NCBI GenBank assembly: GCA_045616225.1
Contig: JAZLGI010000037.1
Span: 1 to 28,303, forward strand
Origin: JAZLGI01 sp045616225
GTDB lineage: Bacteria; Spirochaetota; Spirochaetia; Sphaerochaetales; Sphaerochaetaceae
Reading direction: 5' to 3'
Length of the DNA: 28,303 nucleotides
This document shows, piece by piece, positions 15,029 to 23,290 of the stretch; the stretch's first letter is position 1; every line of letters begins with the position of its first letter. Position numbers and translations under genes: made by a program. The notes beneath the pieces are model-generated. The model was given only the letters and a program-made list of their open reading frames with translations. It was not told the origin of the DNA and made no database searches.

Positions 15029-15663
15029 TGTCATTAAAGGATTTTTTCCAGGAAGTTAATTTGGCTTCTCAATCTCCTGCACGGTTAGCTCTTCTTCAAA
15101 AAGAAGGGCTTACTGTTAATGTATTTCCTCAAGATTGTCTGGAGGAAACTTTGGAAACTCATCCTGGAAAAGTTGTAGAGAGCCTGTCTATTCTTAAACT
15201 GAATGCTTTTCTCAAGAGTGATGATTTTAAAGAAAATATTCCTGCGATTGCCTGTGATACTCTTCTGTGGTTTGAAAATAAACTGATTGGAAAAGCTCAT
15301 TCAAAAGAAGAAGCATGGAATCAGATTTCTGAATTATCAGGAAAAACCCATCAGGTATATTCAGGTTATGCTTTGTATTTCAAAGGGAAAATTTTTCACG
15401 GATATGATAGTGCAGATGTTACATTTACTCCAATTTCCCAAGAAAAACTGCAGGCCTATGTAAACAGTGAAGAATGGAAGGGGGCTGCAGGCAGTTATCA
15501 TATATATGGAAAAGCAGTTGATTTTATAGAAGATATTTCCGGAGATCCTGCTACTGTAATAGGACTGCCTCTTTTTAGAATTAATGCTGTCCTTGAAAAC
15601 GAGGTGGCAGCTCTTGACAATTTTAAAGAAGGAGCAATTTTTGAAAGTTGCTTAAAGGATTAA
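15028..15663 (+). CDS. maf: Maf-family nucleoside triphosphate pyrophosphatase
   Basis: Maf proteins hydrolyse dTTP, UTP or modified nucleotides and can affect septum formation. This 211-residue protein has the usual three motif regions: LASQSPARLALL (12-23), ACDTLLWFENKLIGKAHSKEEA (about 75-96, catalytic Asp77 and Lys89) and AAGSYHIYGKAVDFIEDI with SGDPATVIGLPL (about 153-182). The first motif normally reads SPRR; here the first Arg is Ala18. The region that normally reads GKAGGYGIQG is GAAGSYHIYG. It is therefore a divergent member. The ATG overlaps the preceding stop codon by one base, and the ribosome site is weak, so translation probably depends on coupling. The OPT transporter gene starts six bases after its stop. 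Confidence 0.82.
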   Translation: MSLKDFFQEVNLASQSPARLALLQKEGLTVNVFPQDCLEETLETHPGKVVESLSILKLNAFLKSDDFKENIPAIACDTLLWFENKLIGKAHSKEEAWNQISELSGKTHQVYSGYALYFKGKIFHGYDSADVTFTPISQEKLQAYVNSEEWKGAAGSYHIYGKAVDFIEDISGDPATVIGLPLFRINAVLENEVAALDNFKEGAIFESCLKD

Positions 15664-15669
15664 GAAAAG

Positions 15670-17196
15670 ATGAAAGATTTCTCAGTCAGAGGTTTTCTCG
15701 TAGGTGTTCTGGGATTGTTGGTCATTACTTCAAGTTCTATGTATGTTGCTTTGAGGTTGGGAGCGCTTCCTTGGCCAACAGTGTTTGTTACTATTCTTTC
15801 AATGACAATTCTCACAAGATTCAAGAACAGTACAATTCAGGAGATTAATGTCTGTCACACACTTATGAGTGCCGGCTCTATGGTTGCAGGAGGTTTGGCT
15901 TTTACTCTTCCAGGTCTTTGGATTTTAAATTCAAATGCAGAAATAAGCTTTGTTTCCGTACTTGTTCTTACTATTTGCGGGGCAGTATTGGGTACTCTCT
16001 TTTCTTGGCTGTTTAGGGAAAAGCTTGTTATAGAAAGACAACTTGTTTTTCCTATTGGCAATGCTGCTTTTGAAACCCTTAAAAACGGTCTTGAGCGCGG
16101 AAAGAAATCCATTAAGCTTTTCATTTCAATGGGAATAAGTGTTGTTATCACAATATTAAGGGACGTTGTTGGTTTTATTCCTTCTATAATAACTTTATTC
16201 AACGGTTCCCAGAGAGTAGAACCCATTACAATGTGGATTAGTCCCATGGCAATGTCCATAGGGGCTTTGATAGATAAAATTTCTGTTATTCTCTGGGCTG
16301 CGGGTACGGTACTCAGCTACTTTATAATGGGGCCTCTTGGAATGTCTCAGATTCTCAGACAAAGCCTTGGTATAGGATTAATGCTTGGAACAGGAGTGGG
16401 AATTTTAATCAAAGCTTTTTTGTCCAAAGCTAAAGATAAAACAGCAAGAAGCAAGATTCAAAAAACACAACTTTTGATTACATTTGTTACAGTTGTGGCG
16501 GTTTCTATATTGTTGGCTTTTTTTACCAGTGTTGCTGTTTATGAAGCTTTATTTGCTTGCATGGGTATTTGCCTGGTAGCTCTGCTAAGTGGTTTACTTA
16601 CCGGACAAAGCGGTATAAATCCTATGGAAATATTTGGAATAATAGTAACACTTTGTATTTCGTTTGTTTTTAAAACAAACACAAAAGCCATGTTTGTAAT
16701 AGCAGGAGTTACCGCTGTTGCCTGTGGTCTTTCAGGTGATGTGATGAATGACTTCAAGAGCGGATATCTTCTTGGAACAAATCCTAAAGCACAGATGCTT
16801 GCAGAGGCTGTAGGAGGTGTTTTGGGTGCGGTTGTAGCTACATTTGCTCTGTTTATTATGAAGAATGCTTTCGGTAGTTTTGGTACAGAGTCCTTGCCTG
16901 CACCTCAGGCCGTTGCTGTAGCTTCCATGATTGGAGGATTCGGTGATTCTCTTATGATTCTGGTGGGTATGATTATTGGTTGTATCATTACGGTTTGTGG
17001 TATCTCTGCTGCTACACTTGGACTTGGAATTTATCTTTCTGTCCAAATCTCTTCAACTGTATGTCTAGGGGCTGTAATTGCAGCTGTCTGTAAAAAGGCA
17101 AAACTCAAAAATGATGATATTATCCTGGTTTCAAGCGGACTTTTAGGTGGCGAAGGTGTTACAGGTATGGTCACAGCCATAATCTCAATGTTTTAA
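15670..17196 (+). CDS. OPT-family oligopeptide transporter
   Basis: This 508-residue integral membrane protein has about 12 to 14 hydrophobic helices and belongs to the OPT family (proton-coupled peptide or metal-chelate transporters). The most diagnostic stretch is GLSGDVMNDFKSGYLLGTNP (about 353-372), which matches the bacterial OPT signature near DLMQDFKTGYLLGATP. Another family feature is the early motif VFPIGNAAFETL. Bacterial OPT proteins are usually 550-650 residues, so this is a compact version, but no frameshift or truncation is seen. It starts six bases after maf with a poor ribosome site, suggesting it is the last gene of the HAD-AKR-DUF362-Maf run. The substrate cannot be read. 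Confidence 0.85.
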   Translation: MKDFSVRGFLVGVLGLLVITSSSMYVALRLGALPWPTVFVTILSMTILTRFKNSTIQEINVCHTLMSAGSMVAGGLAFTLPGLWILNSNAEISFVSVLVLTICGAVLGTLFSWLFREKLVIERQLVFPIGNAAFETLKNGLERGKKSIKLFISMGISVVITILRDVVGFIPSIITLFNGSQRVEPITMWISPMAMSIGALIDKISVILWAAGTVLSYFIMGPLGMSQILRQSLGIGLMLGTGVGILIKAFLSKAKDKTARSKIQKTQLLITFVTVVAVSILLAFFTSVAVYEALFACMGICLVALLSGLLTGQSGINPMEIFGIIVTLCISFVFKTNTKAMFVIAGVTAVACGLSGDVMNDFKSGYLLGTNPKAQMLAEAVGGVLGAVVATFALFIMKNAFGSFGTESLPAPQAVAVASMIGGFGDSLMILVGMIIGCIITVCGISAATLGLGIYLSVQISSTVCLGAVIAAVCKKAKLKNDDIILVSSGLLGGEGVTGMVTAIISMF

Positions 17197-17265
17197 TGAT
17201 TTCATGATAGATTATCTGACGTTAAATTGGTAATATATGGTGTATTTTTCTTTTAGGAGTTTTTT

Positions 17266-17793
17266 GTGAAAATCAAAAGAGTTATTGTAGATCAGGATAC
17301 AATTCAGAAACGTGTTAAAGAACTTGCAGATCAGATTAACCATGATTACAAGGACATTGAAGAGCCTTTGATTTTGGTTGGAATTCTCAAGGGGTCTTTC
17401 ATTTTTCTTGCAGATTTGTGCAGACATCTGACAATTCCCCATGTTGTAGATTTCATGTCTGTATCCAGTTACGGTCATTCTGATAAATACACAGGTAATG
17501 TCAGAATCATAATGGATGCAAGAGAGAATCAGGAAGGTCGTGATGTTTTAATTGTTGAAGATATTCTTGATTCAGGTCATACACTTGATTACTTAATCAA
17601 AAACTTTAATTCCAGATATACAAAATCTGTTAAGACTTGTGTGCTTGCAAGAAAGCCAAGTACTGCAATGGCTTTCCCTATAGAAATAAATTATCTTGGT
17701 TTTGATATTCCTGATGTTTGGGTAGTTGGCTACGGTCTTGACTATGCAGAACAGGGAAGAACTCTTCCATATATAGGAGAAATGGAAAAATGA
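17266..17793 (+). CDS. hpt: Hypoxanthine phosphoribosyltransferase
   Basis: This 175-residue enzyme salvages hypoxanthine or guanine by joining it to PRPP. The PRPP-binding motif VLIVEDILDSGHT (94-106, acidic pair Glu98/Asp99) is perfect. LKGSFIFLADL (41-51) and the flexible-loop segment MSVSSYGH (64-71) are typical, as is the C-terminal FDIPDVWVVGYGLDYAEQGRTLPYIG. The start is a GTG at 17266 with a clear AGGAGT ribosome site. The stop overlaps the next start codon (ATGA), so it is coupled to the CofE-like gene. There is a 69-base gap to the OPT gene with no terminator, so it could have its own promoter or be read through. Confidence 0.96.
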   Translation: MKIKRVIVDQDTIQKRVKELADQINHDYKDIEEPLILVGILKGSFIFLADLCRHLTIPHVVDFMSVSSYGHSDKYTGNVRIIMDARENQEGRDVLIVEDILDSGHTLDYLIKNFNSRYTKSVKTCVLARKPSTAMAFPIEINYLGFDIPDVWVVGYGLDYAEQGRTLPYIGEMEK

Positions 17794-18971
17794 ACAGAAC
17801 AATAGGAACTGCATCTTACGGTGTCCGTTGCCCTATCATAAGACAGGGAGATGATCTTGCAAAAATAGTCACTGAAAGTGTTCTTGCTACAGAACTTGAA
17901 ATTCATGACAAAGACGTTATTGCCGTTACAGAGTCTGTAGTTGCCCGTTCTCAGGGAAACTATGCTTCTGTTGAAGCAATTTCAAAAGATGTCAGAACAA
18001 AAACCGGTGGTGGAAATGTAGGAGTTATTTTTCCTATTCTCTCAAGAAACCGTTTTGCTATTTGTCTCAGGGGAATTGCAAAAGGGGTAGATAAAGTTAC
18101 TCTCATGCTGAGTTATCCTTCAGATGAAGTTGGAAACTCTCTCGTAGATTTGGATAAACTATATGAAAGCGGACTTAATCCTTATGCAGATGTTCTTTCT
18201 CTTGAAAAATACCGTGAAGTATTCGGAACATATATTCACCAGTTTACCGGAGTAGATTATGTAGAATACTATGGAAATCTCATCAAAGAATGCGGTGCAG
18301 ATGTAGAAATTATTTTTGCAAACAATCCGCAGGCAATTTTGGCTTATACAGATAAGGTAATTGCCTGTGATATCCATACAAGATTCAGAACAAAAGACGT
18401 ATTGAAGAAAGCCGGTGCAAAGGTAGTTCTTGGTCTTGATGATATCCTCACTTCTTCAATTGACGGAAACGGATTCAACGAAAAATACGGTCTTCTAGGG
18501 TCTAACAAGGCAACGGAGGACAAGATTAAGCTTTTCCCAAGAGATTGTCAGGGACTTGTTGAGACTATTCAGGATAATATTCTCAAAGCCACCGGAAAGA
18601 ACGTAGAAGTTATGGTTTACGGTGATGGAGCTTTTAAGGATCCTGTAGGAAAGATTTGGGAACTTGCAGACCCTGTAGTTTCTCCTGCATTTACTTCAGG
18701 TCTCAGAGGAACTCCTAATGAACTTAAACTCAAGTATCTTGCAGATAATGATTTCAAAAATCTTTCAGGTGAGGCTCTTAATGAAGCAATTAAAGGCAGT
18801 ATAAAGAAAAAGGGAAATGACCTTAAGGGAAATATGGCTTCACAAGGAACTACTCCAAGACAGTTGACAGATCTTCTGGGTTCTTTGAGTGATCTCACAA
18901 GCGGAAGCGGAGACAAGGGTACTCCTGTAATTCTAATTCAAGGTTATTTTGACAATCTTGCAAATGACTGA
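17790..18971 (+). CDS. CofE-like ligase (coenzyme F420-0:L-glutamate ligase family)
   Basis: CofE adds glutamates to coenzyme F420-0. This 393-residue protein shows the family's opening block (GDDLAKIVTESVL and DVIAVTESVVARSQG, residues about 20-56), and IACDIHTRFRTKDVLKKAG and EVMVYGDGAFKDPVGKIWE further on. It is much longer than archaeal CofE (about 250 residues). The extra part includes a Lys/Gly-rich C-terminal region (about 325-375). Nothing else of F420 synthesis is in the window, and treponemes are not known to me as F420 makers, so this is more likely a related amide-forming ligase for another substrate. The ATG overlaps the hpt stop by four bases with GGAG upstream. It is followed by a strong terminator. 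Family confidence is moderate to good; function is open. Confidence 0.78.
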   Translation: MNRTIGTASYGVRCPIIRQGDDLAKIVTESVLATELEIHDKDVIAVTESVVARSQGNYASVEAISKDVRTKTGGGNVGVIFPILSRNRFAICLRGIAKGVDKVTLMLSYPSDEVGNSLVDLDKLYESGLNPYADVLSLEKYREVFGTYIHQFTGVDYVEYYGNLIKECGADVEIIFANNPQAILAYTDKVIACDIHTRFRTKDVLKKAGAKVVLGLDDILTSSIDGNGFNEKYGLLGSNKATEDKIKLFPRDCQGLVETIQDNILKATGKNVEVMVYGDGAFKDPVGKIWELADPVVSPAFTSGLRGTPNELKLKYLADNDFKNLSGEALNEAIKGSIKKKGNDLKGNMASQGTTPRQLTDLLGSLSDLTSGSGDKGTPVILIQGYFDNLAND

Positions 18972-19002
18972 GTTGTAAGAAATTAAAATGAATTCACTAT
19001 TC

Positions 19003-19035
19003 AAAGTACGCCAACGTTGGCGTACTTTATTTTTT
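19003..19035 (+). terminator. Terminator: 26-bp perfect palindrome plus T-run
   Basis: AAAGTACGCCAAC is followed immediately by its exact reverse complement GTTGGCGTACTTT (19003-19028), then ATTTTTT (19029-19035). As RNA this folds to a long GC-containing stem with a minimal loop, 31 bases after the CofE-like stop. As DNA the perfect dyad could also bind a dimeric protein. Confidence 0.92.
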
Positions 19036-19040
19036 GCAAA

Positions 19041-19072
19041 GGTTGACTTTTTTGGGGTATTGGTTAACTTTT
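19041..19072 (+). promoter_or_regulatory. Two direct repeats upstream of the efflux operon
   Basis: GGTTGACTTTT (19041-19051) and GGTTAACTTTT (19062-19072) differ at one base and start 21 bases apart, two helical turns. They lie between the previous terminator and the adaptor gene, where the promoter must be. TTGACT inside the first copy could be a -35 box, but no good -10 follows at 16-18 bases. A response-regulator or activator site is possible. Confidence 0.4.
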
Positions 19073-19100
19073 ACTTTGGATTGTAACGAGGATTAATGTT

Positions 19101-20135
19101 ATGAAAAAAGCACTGAAGTGGATAATTATGATTGCAATTGCAATAGTTGCAGCATGGTTGCTTTGGGTTTTTATAATTAACGGCGAAAAGAAATCTTATT
19201 CAGAGCCATTGGCCGCAGTTGTAATTGAAAAACCCCAAAGAAAAAACGTAAATGAAAGTCTTACTTTTAACGGCTTCATAGAAGCTCAGGCAATGATTCC
19301 CGTAGTTCCTTTTGTTTCCGGAACATTGGAAAGCTATTTTGCAAAAGCCGGAGATTATGTAGAAAAGGATCAGATTCTTGCGGTTGTGGATAAAGAACCG
19401 TACGAACTTCAAGTAAAACAGGCAGAAGCTTTATATCTCGCAGCTGAAGCAACTTTTGAGAGAATAAACAATTTGTATCTTTCAGGAGCTGTTTCCCAAC
19501 AGAATTATGACGAAGCCAAGGCTCAGTATGATGCTTATAAGGCCCAGTATGACCTGGCAGAAGTACAACTTGGATACACGAATGTCAAAGCACCGGTAAG
19601 CGGAACTGTTTTGATGGCAGACTCTTCAGAAGGTTCAGTTGCAACTCAGACTTCACCTCTGTACGTCATTGCAGATTTATCAAAATTGGAGATTAATCTA
19701 AATATTCCTGAAAAGTATTTTGATGTTCTTAATTGCAATAAGGATAAGATTAAAGCAGTTGTGTCAAGAAACGGAGCCAATTGCAATGCTGAGGTAACCT
19801 CCATAGCTCCTTATGTGTCATCACAGTCAAAAACTTTTGCAGTTACTATTAGACTTACAGATAATGTAGATGCTTTCAGACCGGGAATGTTTGTGTCTGT
19901 AAAATTAATTTATAACGAGATTAAAAACGCACTTGTCCTTGATTGGGCAGTGCAGAATTCAGATACTTCAATTTACAGTTATGATGAGGAAACTCAACAG
20001 GTTAAGTATGAGAAGATAAACATTACTTCATCTGATGAAAACTGTTTTGTAATTGACGAAAAATACAAAGACACCTGGTTTGTTGTTGACGGACAAGGAA
20101 GTCTTCTGGACGGACAGAAGGTAAACGTACTATGA
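19101..20135 (+). CDS. RND efflux periplasmic adaptor (membrane fusion protein)
   Basis: This 344-residue protein links an RND pump to an outer-membrane channel. It has an N-terminal membrane anchor (about 7-27, no lipobox). The split lipoyl domain has a first half VPFVSGTLESYFAKAGDYVEKDQIL (68-92) and a second half YTNVKAPVSGTVLMADSSEG. Between them is a short coiled-coil hairpin rich in Ala, Gln and Tyr (about 100-150). A beta-barrel follows (LEINLNIPEKYFDVL to GMFVSVKL), then a membrane-proximal domain. The ATG at 19101 has a GAGG site nine bases upstream. The stop overlaps the pump start (ATGA). It is the first gene of a four-gene efflux operon. Confidence 0.93.
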   Translation: MKKALKWIIMIAIAIVAAWLLWVFIINGEKKSYSEPLAAVVIEKPQRKNVNESLTFNGFIEAQAMIPVVPFVSGTLESYFAKAGDYVEKDQILAVVDKEPYELQVKQAEALYLAAEATFERINNLYLSGAVSQQNYDEAKAQYDAYKAQYDLAEVQLGYTNVKAPVSGTVLMADSSEGSVATQTSPLYVIADLSKLEINLNIPEKYFDVLNCNKDKIKAVVSRNGANCNAEVTSIAPYVSSQSKTFAVTIRLTDNVDAFRPGMFVSVKLIYNEIKNALVLDWAVQNSDTSIYSYDEETQQVKYEKINITSSDENCFVIDEKYKDTWFVVDGQGSLLDGQKVNVL

Positions 20136-23100
20136 AGATATCCCACTATGCCGTAAAACACCCGGTAGTAATCGCAATGATTCTGATTGCGCTTGTTGCT
20201 TTTGGTTTTTACTGTGTCTTTGGTCTGAATTTTGAATTTTTGCCTGATATCAATATGCCGGAAGTTGAAATCCTTACGATTTATCCGGGAGCCTCAGCCG
20301 GAGAAGTGGAAAAAGACATTACAAATATTCTTGAAGATGATTTTGCCACTTTACCAAATTACAAGAGTATGAACAGTACTTCTGCAAATTCACTGTCATG
20401 GGTAACAATTGTATTTCAGGATGATGTAGATCCGTATGAGCAACTGGAAGACATAAGATACAGAGTAGATAACCTCATGAGTAAACTTCCTCAGGATGCA
20501 GAGAAACCAATATCCTTTGTAGGGGGAGCTACAATGCTTCCTATTATGGAATTTGCAGTATTCGGGGGAGAAGACACTGAAAGGATTACCAAGTATATCA
20601 ACGAAACATTAAAGCCGAGGATAACAAGAATTGACGGAGTTGCAGATGTTACGTTAATAGGAAGTGCAGAGCCAGAGATTCAGATAAAGCTTAGAATGAA
20701 TGATATAGAAAGCAAGGGAATAAGTGTCCTTCAGGTCTATCAAGTTCTGAATTACGGAGACTTTTCCGTTCCTTTGGGACATGCAGATTATAATTCAAAA
20801 ACAATAAGCGTTTCCTATGATGGTGGAATTGATGATATTGAACAATTGAAAATGCTTCCTGTTGGCATGGGTGAAGACAATGTAATGATTAGATTGCAGG
20901 ATGTTGCAGATGTGAGCTATACCAGGGCAAAGTCTGAAAACTTTGTTATGTCTGAGTCCGGCAATATGATTATGGTGTCTGTTACAAAGCGAGCTTCAGG
21001 AAACTCTGTTAAAATAACCAGAGAGATTAAAAAAGTTCTTGCAAATCTTGAAAACGACACAGATGGTGCTTTGAACTACAAAGTATATAAAGATGACTCA
21101 AAATCCATTAAAAGCTCTCTTATGACAGTTTTGGATTCAGGAATCTTAGGTGTTGTAATTGCTGTCATAATAATCTATCTGTTTCTCAATAATTCCAAGG
21201 CTACATTTGTAATAGGTGTATCAATTCCTCTCTCATTTCTTTTTACATTCATTGGAATGAAACTTATTGGTGCAACTATTAACCTTATGACTACTGCAGC
21301 GTTTGTCGTTGCACTTGGAATGATTGTTGACGGCTCTATTGTTATGTTGGAACAGTCTTCCAGATATTTGGGAAAACCGGGTTTTGACAGTAACCATGCA
21401 ATATTCAAAGGGTCTGATGAAGTTGGTGCATCAATTGTAGCTTCTGTACTCACAACGGTTGTAGTATTCCTACCTATTTGTTTCTTAAAAGGAATTATGG
21501 GAATGATTCTTACCGGTTTTGCTCAGGTCCTGATACTGTGTATGGTTGCATCTATGCTTGTTTCCATAGTAATTATTCCTTTCCTCATAAAAGTCATTAT
21601 GACTAAAGACTATAAAGAACCAAAGAAAACCTGGTTTATGAGGCAGTATGATAAGCTTGAGGGAGCTTATAAGAAAGCAATTAAATGGAGCCTTGACCAC
21701 AAGCTCTATGTGATAATTCTTCCTGTAATACTGTTAGTGCTTTCCGGAGGACTTGTTGTTGGTCTTGGTTATAGTTTTATTCCTTCTGTAGATACCGGAG
21801 AATTCTATGTTTATTCAGATTTTCCAAATGGGTACACAATAGAAAGAACAAAGGAAAAGATGAATCTTGCAGCTCAACTGTTAAGGCAGAACATTCCGGA
21901 AACAGATGCCATTGCAGTTTATGTAGGAATGAGTGATGCAATGGGAGATTCAATGTCTGACCACCCTAACAAGGGATACATTTATGTCATGCTCAAGAAC
22001 AAAAACAGAAGAAATGTACATGATTTGATTCTTCTGACACAGGAAGTTCTTTCTGCAAATATACCTGATGCTTCCATTAATGTTGCAAACGGAGGTTTTG
22101 ATAAACTTGTAGGCTACATTTCAGACGGAGGCGGTTACAGTATTGAATTTGTAGGATCTGACATAAACCAGATTTATGACTATGCAGTAAAGGTAAGAGA
22201 TTTCCTCAAAAATGATCCTGATGTACTTTCTACATCAATGAGTACAAACTTTGATGAGCTATTGCTTTCAATGAAAATGAATCATGATCAATTGAATTCA
22301 CTGGGCATTACTTCCTATGAAGCCGGAATGGTACCTGCAATTCTTTTCAACGGAACTGATGTCGGAAGCCTGACTGCTTCCAACGGAGACAGAATAAACA
22401 TTCATCTTACCAGTGATTTGCTTGATGATGGTGTAGATTCCCATCTCCTGGACAGAATAAATATTTCTACACTTGCAGGGGCAATGGTAAAACTGTCAGA
22501 CTTAGGTGATATTGTAATTGATAACACTGTTTCTTCCATTCAGCACAGTGAAAGAAACATCTCTATAAAGGTAACGACAACTCTTGTCAGTGCAGATACA
22601 TCCGGAGTTAACGATAGAATGAATGAGTGGTTGAAAAACAATCCGCTTCCAAGTGGTGTAAACACTCAGAGTGCAGGAATAATGGGACTTATTATGGACT
22701 CCATTGGGTCTATGTCAATTGCCGTTATCATAGCTATATTCCTTGTTTATATGGTTATGGTTATTCAGTTTGAACGATTTAAACAACCTTTCATAATCAT
22801 GGGAAGTGTTCCGTTCTGCCTTATTGGAGTTATTGTAAGCTTCTTGGTATTTGGTTCCCAGATGACAATTATGGGTGCAATTTCCATCATTGCCCTTGCC
22901 GGTATTGTCGTAAACAATGCAATTATTCTTGTTGACTACATTAACCAAATTAGAGAAGGAAAACGTGCAGAGATTCTTAAACAAGATGTAGATGATGTCA
23001 GGTATGTTTTCCTTGATACCAAGACAGAACTTGAGATTTTGAGAACCAGCACAGAAGAAGGCGGTTCTTCAAGACTAAGACCTATTCTCATGACTACTCT

Positions 23101-23290
23101 CACTACCTTATTTGGAGTATTCCCAATGGCTTTGGCAACCGGTGAAGGTGCAGAGCTTTATGCCTCTGTAGGCCAGGCAATTGCCGGAGGTTTGACAACT
23201 TCCACTCTTATTACATTGTTCATTATACCGGTCCTCTATTACACATTTGAGGCCCGTGAAATAAAAAAGAAAACGGAGTTTATTAAATGA
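20132..23290 (+). CDS. RND-family efflux pump, inner-membrane subunit
   Basis: The 1052-residue protein is a full-length resistance-nodulation-division transporter that exports substrates using proton influx. It has the expected internal duplication: TM1 (about 12-32), the porter loop starting FLPDINMPEVEILTIYPGAS, TM2-6 (about 335-495), a second porter loop and TM7-12. In TM4 the proton-relay region reads VALGMIVDGSIVMLEQ; Asp400 is kept, but the second acidic residue of AcrB's Asp pair is Gly401. In TM10 the region reads GIVVNNAIILVDY (Asn928-Asn929), with no Lys where AcrB has Lys940. This fits the branch of RND pumps common in anaerobes rather than AcrB. It overlaps both flanking genes by four bases. 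Substrates are unknown. Confidence 0.94.
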   Translation: MKISHYAVKHPVVIAMILIALVAFGFYCVFGLNFEFLPDINMPEVEILTIYPGASAGEVEKDITNILEDDFATLPNYKSMNSTSANSLSWVTIVFQDDVDPYEQLEDIRYRVDNLMSKLPQDAEKPISFVGGATMLPIMEFAVFGGEDTERITKYINETLKPRITRIDGVADVTLIGSAEPEIQIKLRMNDIESKGISVLQVYQVLNYGDFSVPLGHADYNSKTISVSYDGGIDDIEQLKMLPVGMGEDNVMIRLQDVADVSYTRAKSENFVMSESGNMIMVSVTKRASGNSVKITREIKKVLANLENDTDGALNYKVYKDDSKSIKSSLMTVLDSGILGVVIAVIIIYLFLNNSKATFVIGVSIPLSFLFTFIGMKLIGATINLMTTAAFVVALGMIVDGSIVMLEQSSRYLGKPGFDSNHAIFKGSDEVGASIVASVLTTVVVFLPICFLKGIMGMILTGFAQVLILCMVASMLVSIVIIPFLIKVIMTKDYKEPKKTWFMRQYDKLEGAYKKAIKWSLDHKLYVIILPVILLVLSGGLVVGLGYSFIPSVDTGEFYVYSDFPNGYTIERTKEKMNLAAQLLRQNIPETDAIAVYVGMSDAMGDSMSDHPNKGYIYVMLKNKNRRNVHDLILLTQEVLSANIPDASINVANGGFDKLVGYISDGGGYSIEFVGSDINQIYDYAVKVRDFLKNDPDVLSTSMSTNFDELLLSMKMNHDQLNSLGITSYEAGMVPAILFNGTDVGSLTASNGDRINIHLTSDLLDDGVDSHLLDRINISTLAGAMVKLSDLGDIVIDNTVSSIQHSERNISIKVTTTLVSADTSGVNDRMNEWLKNNPLPSGVNTQSAGIMGLIMDSIGSMSIAVIIAIFLVYMVMVIQFERFKQPFIIMGSVPFCLIGVIVSFLVFGSQMTIMGAISIIALAGIVVNNAIILVDYINQIREGKRAEILKQDVDDVRYVFLDTKTELEILRTSTEEGGSSRLRPILMTTLTTLFGVFPMALATGEGAELYASVGQAIAGGLTTSTLITLFIIPVLYYTFEAREIKKKTEFIK

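Noticed and set aside
17197..17265. Promoter for hpt in the gap after the OPT gene
   Set aside because: CTGACG and TAATAT or TATATG can be found, but none has acceptable spacing; a separate promoter is possible but not supported.
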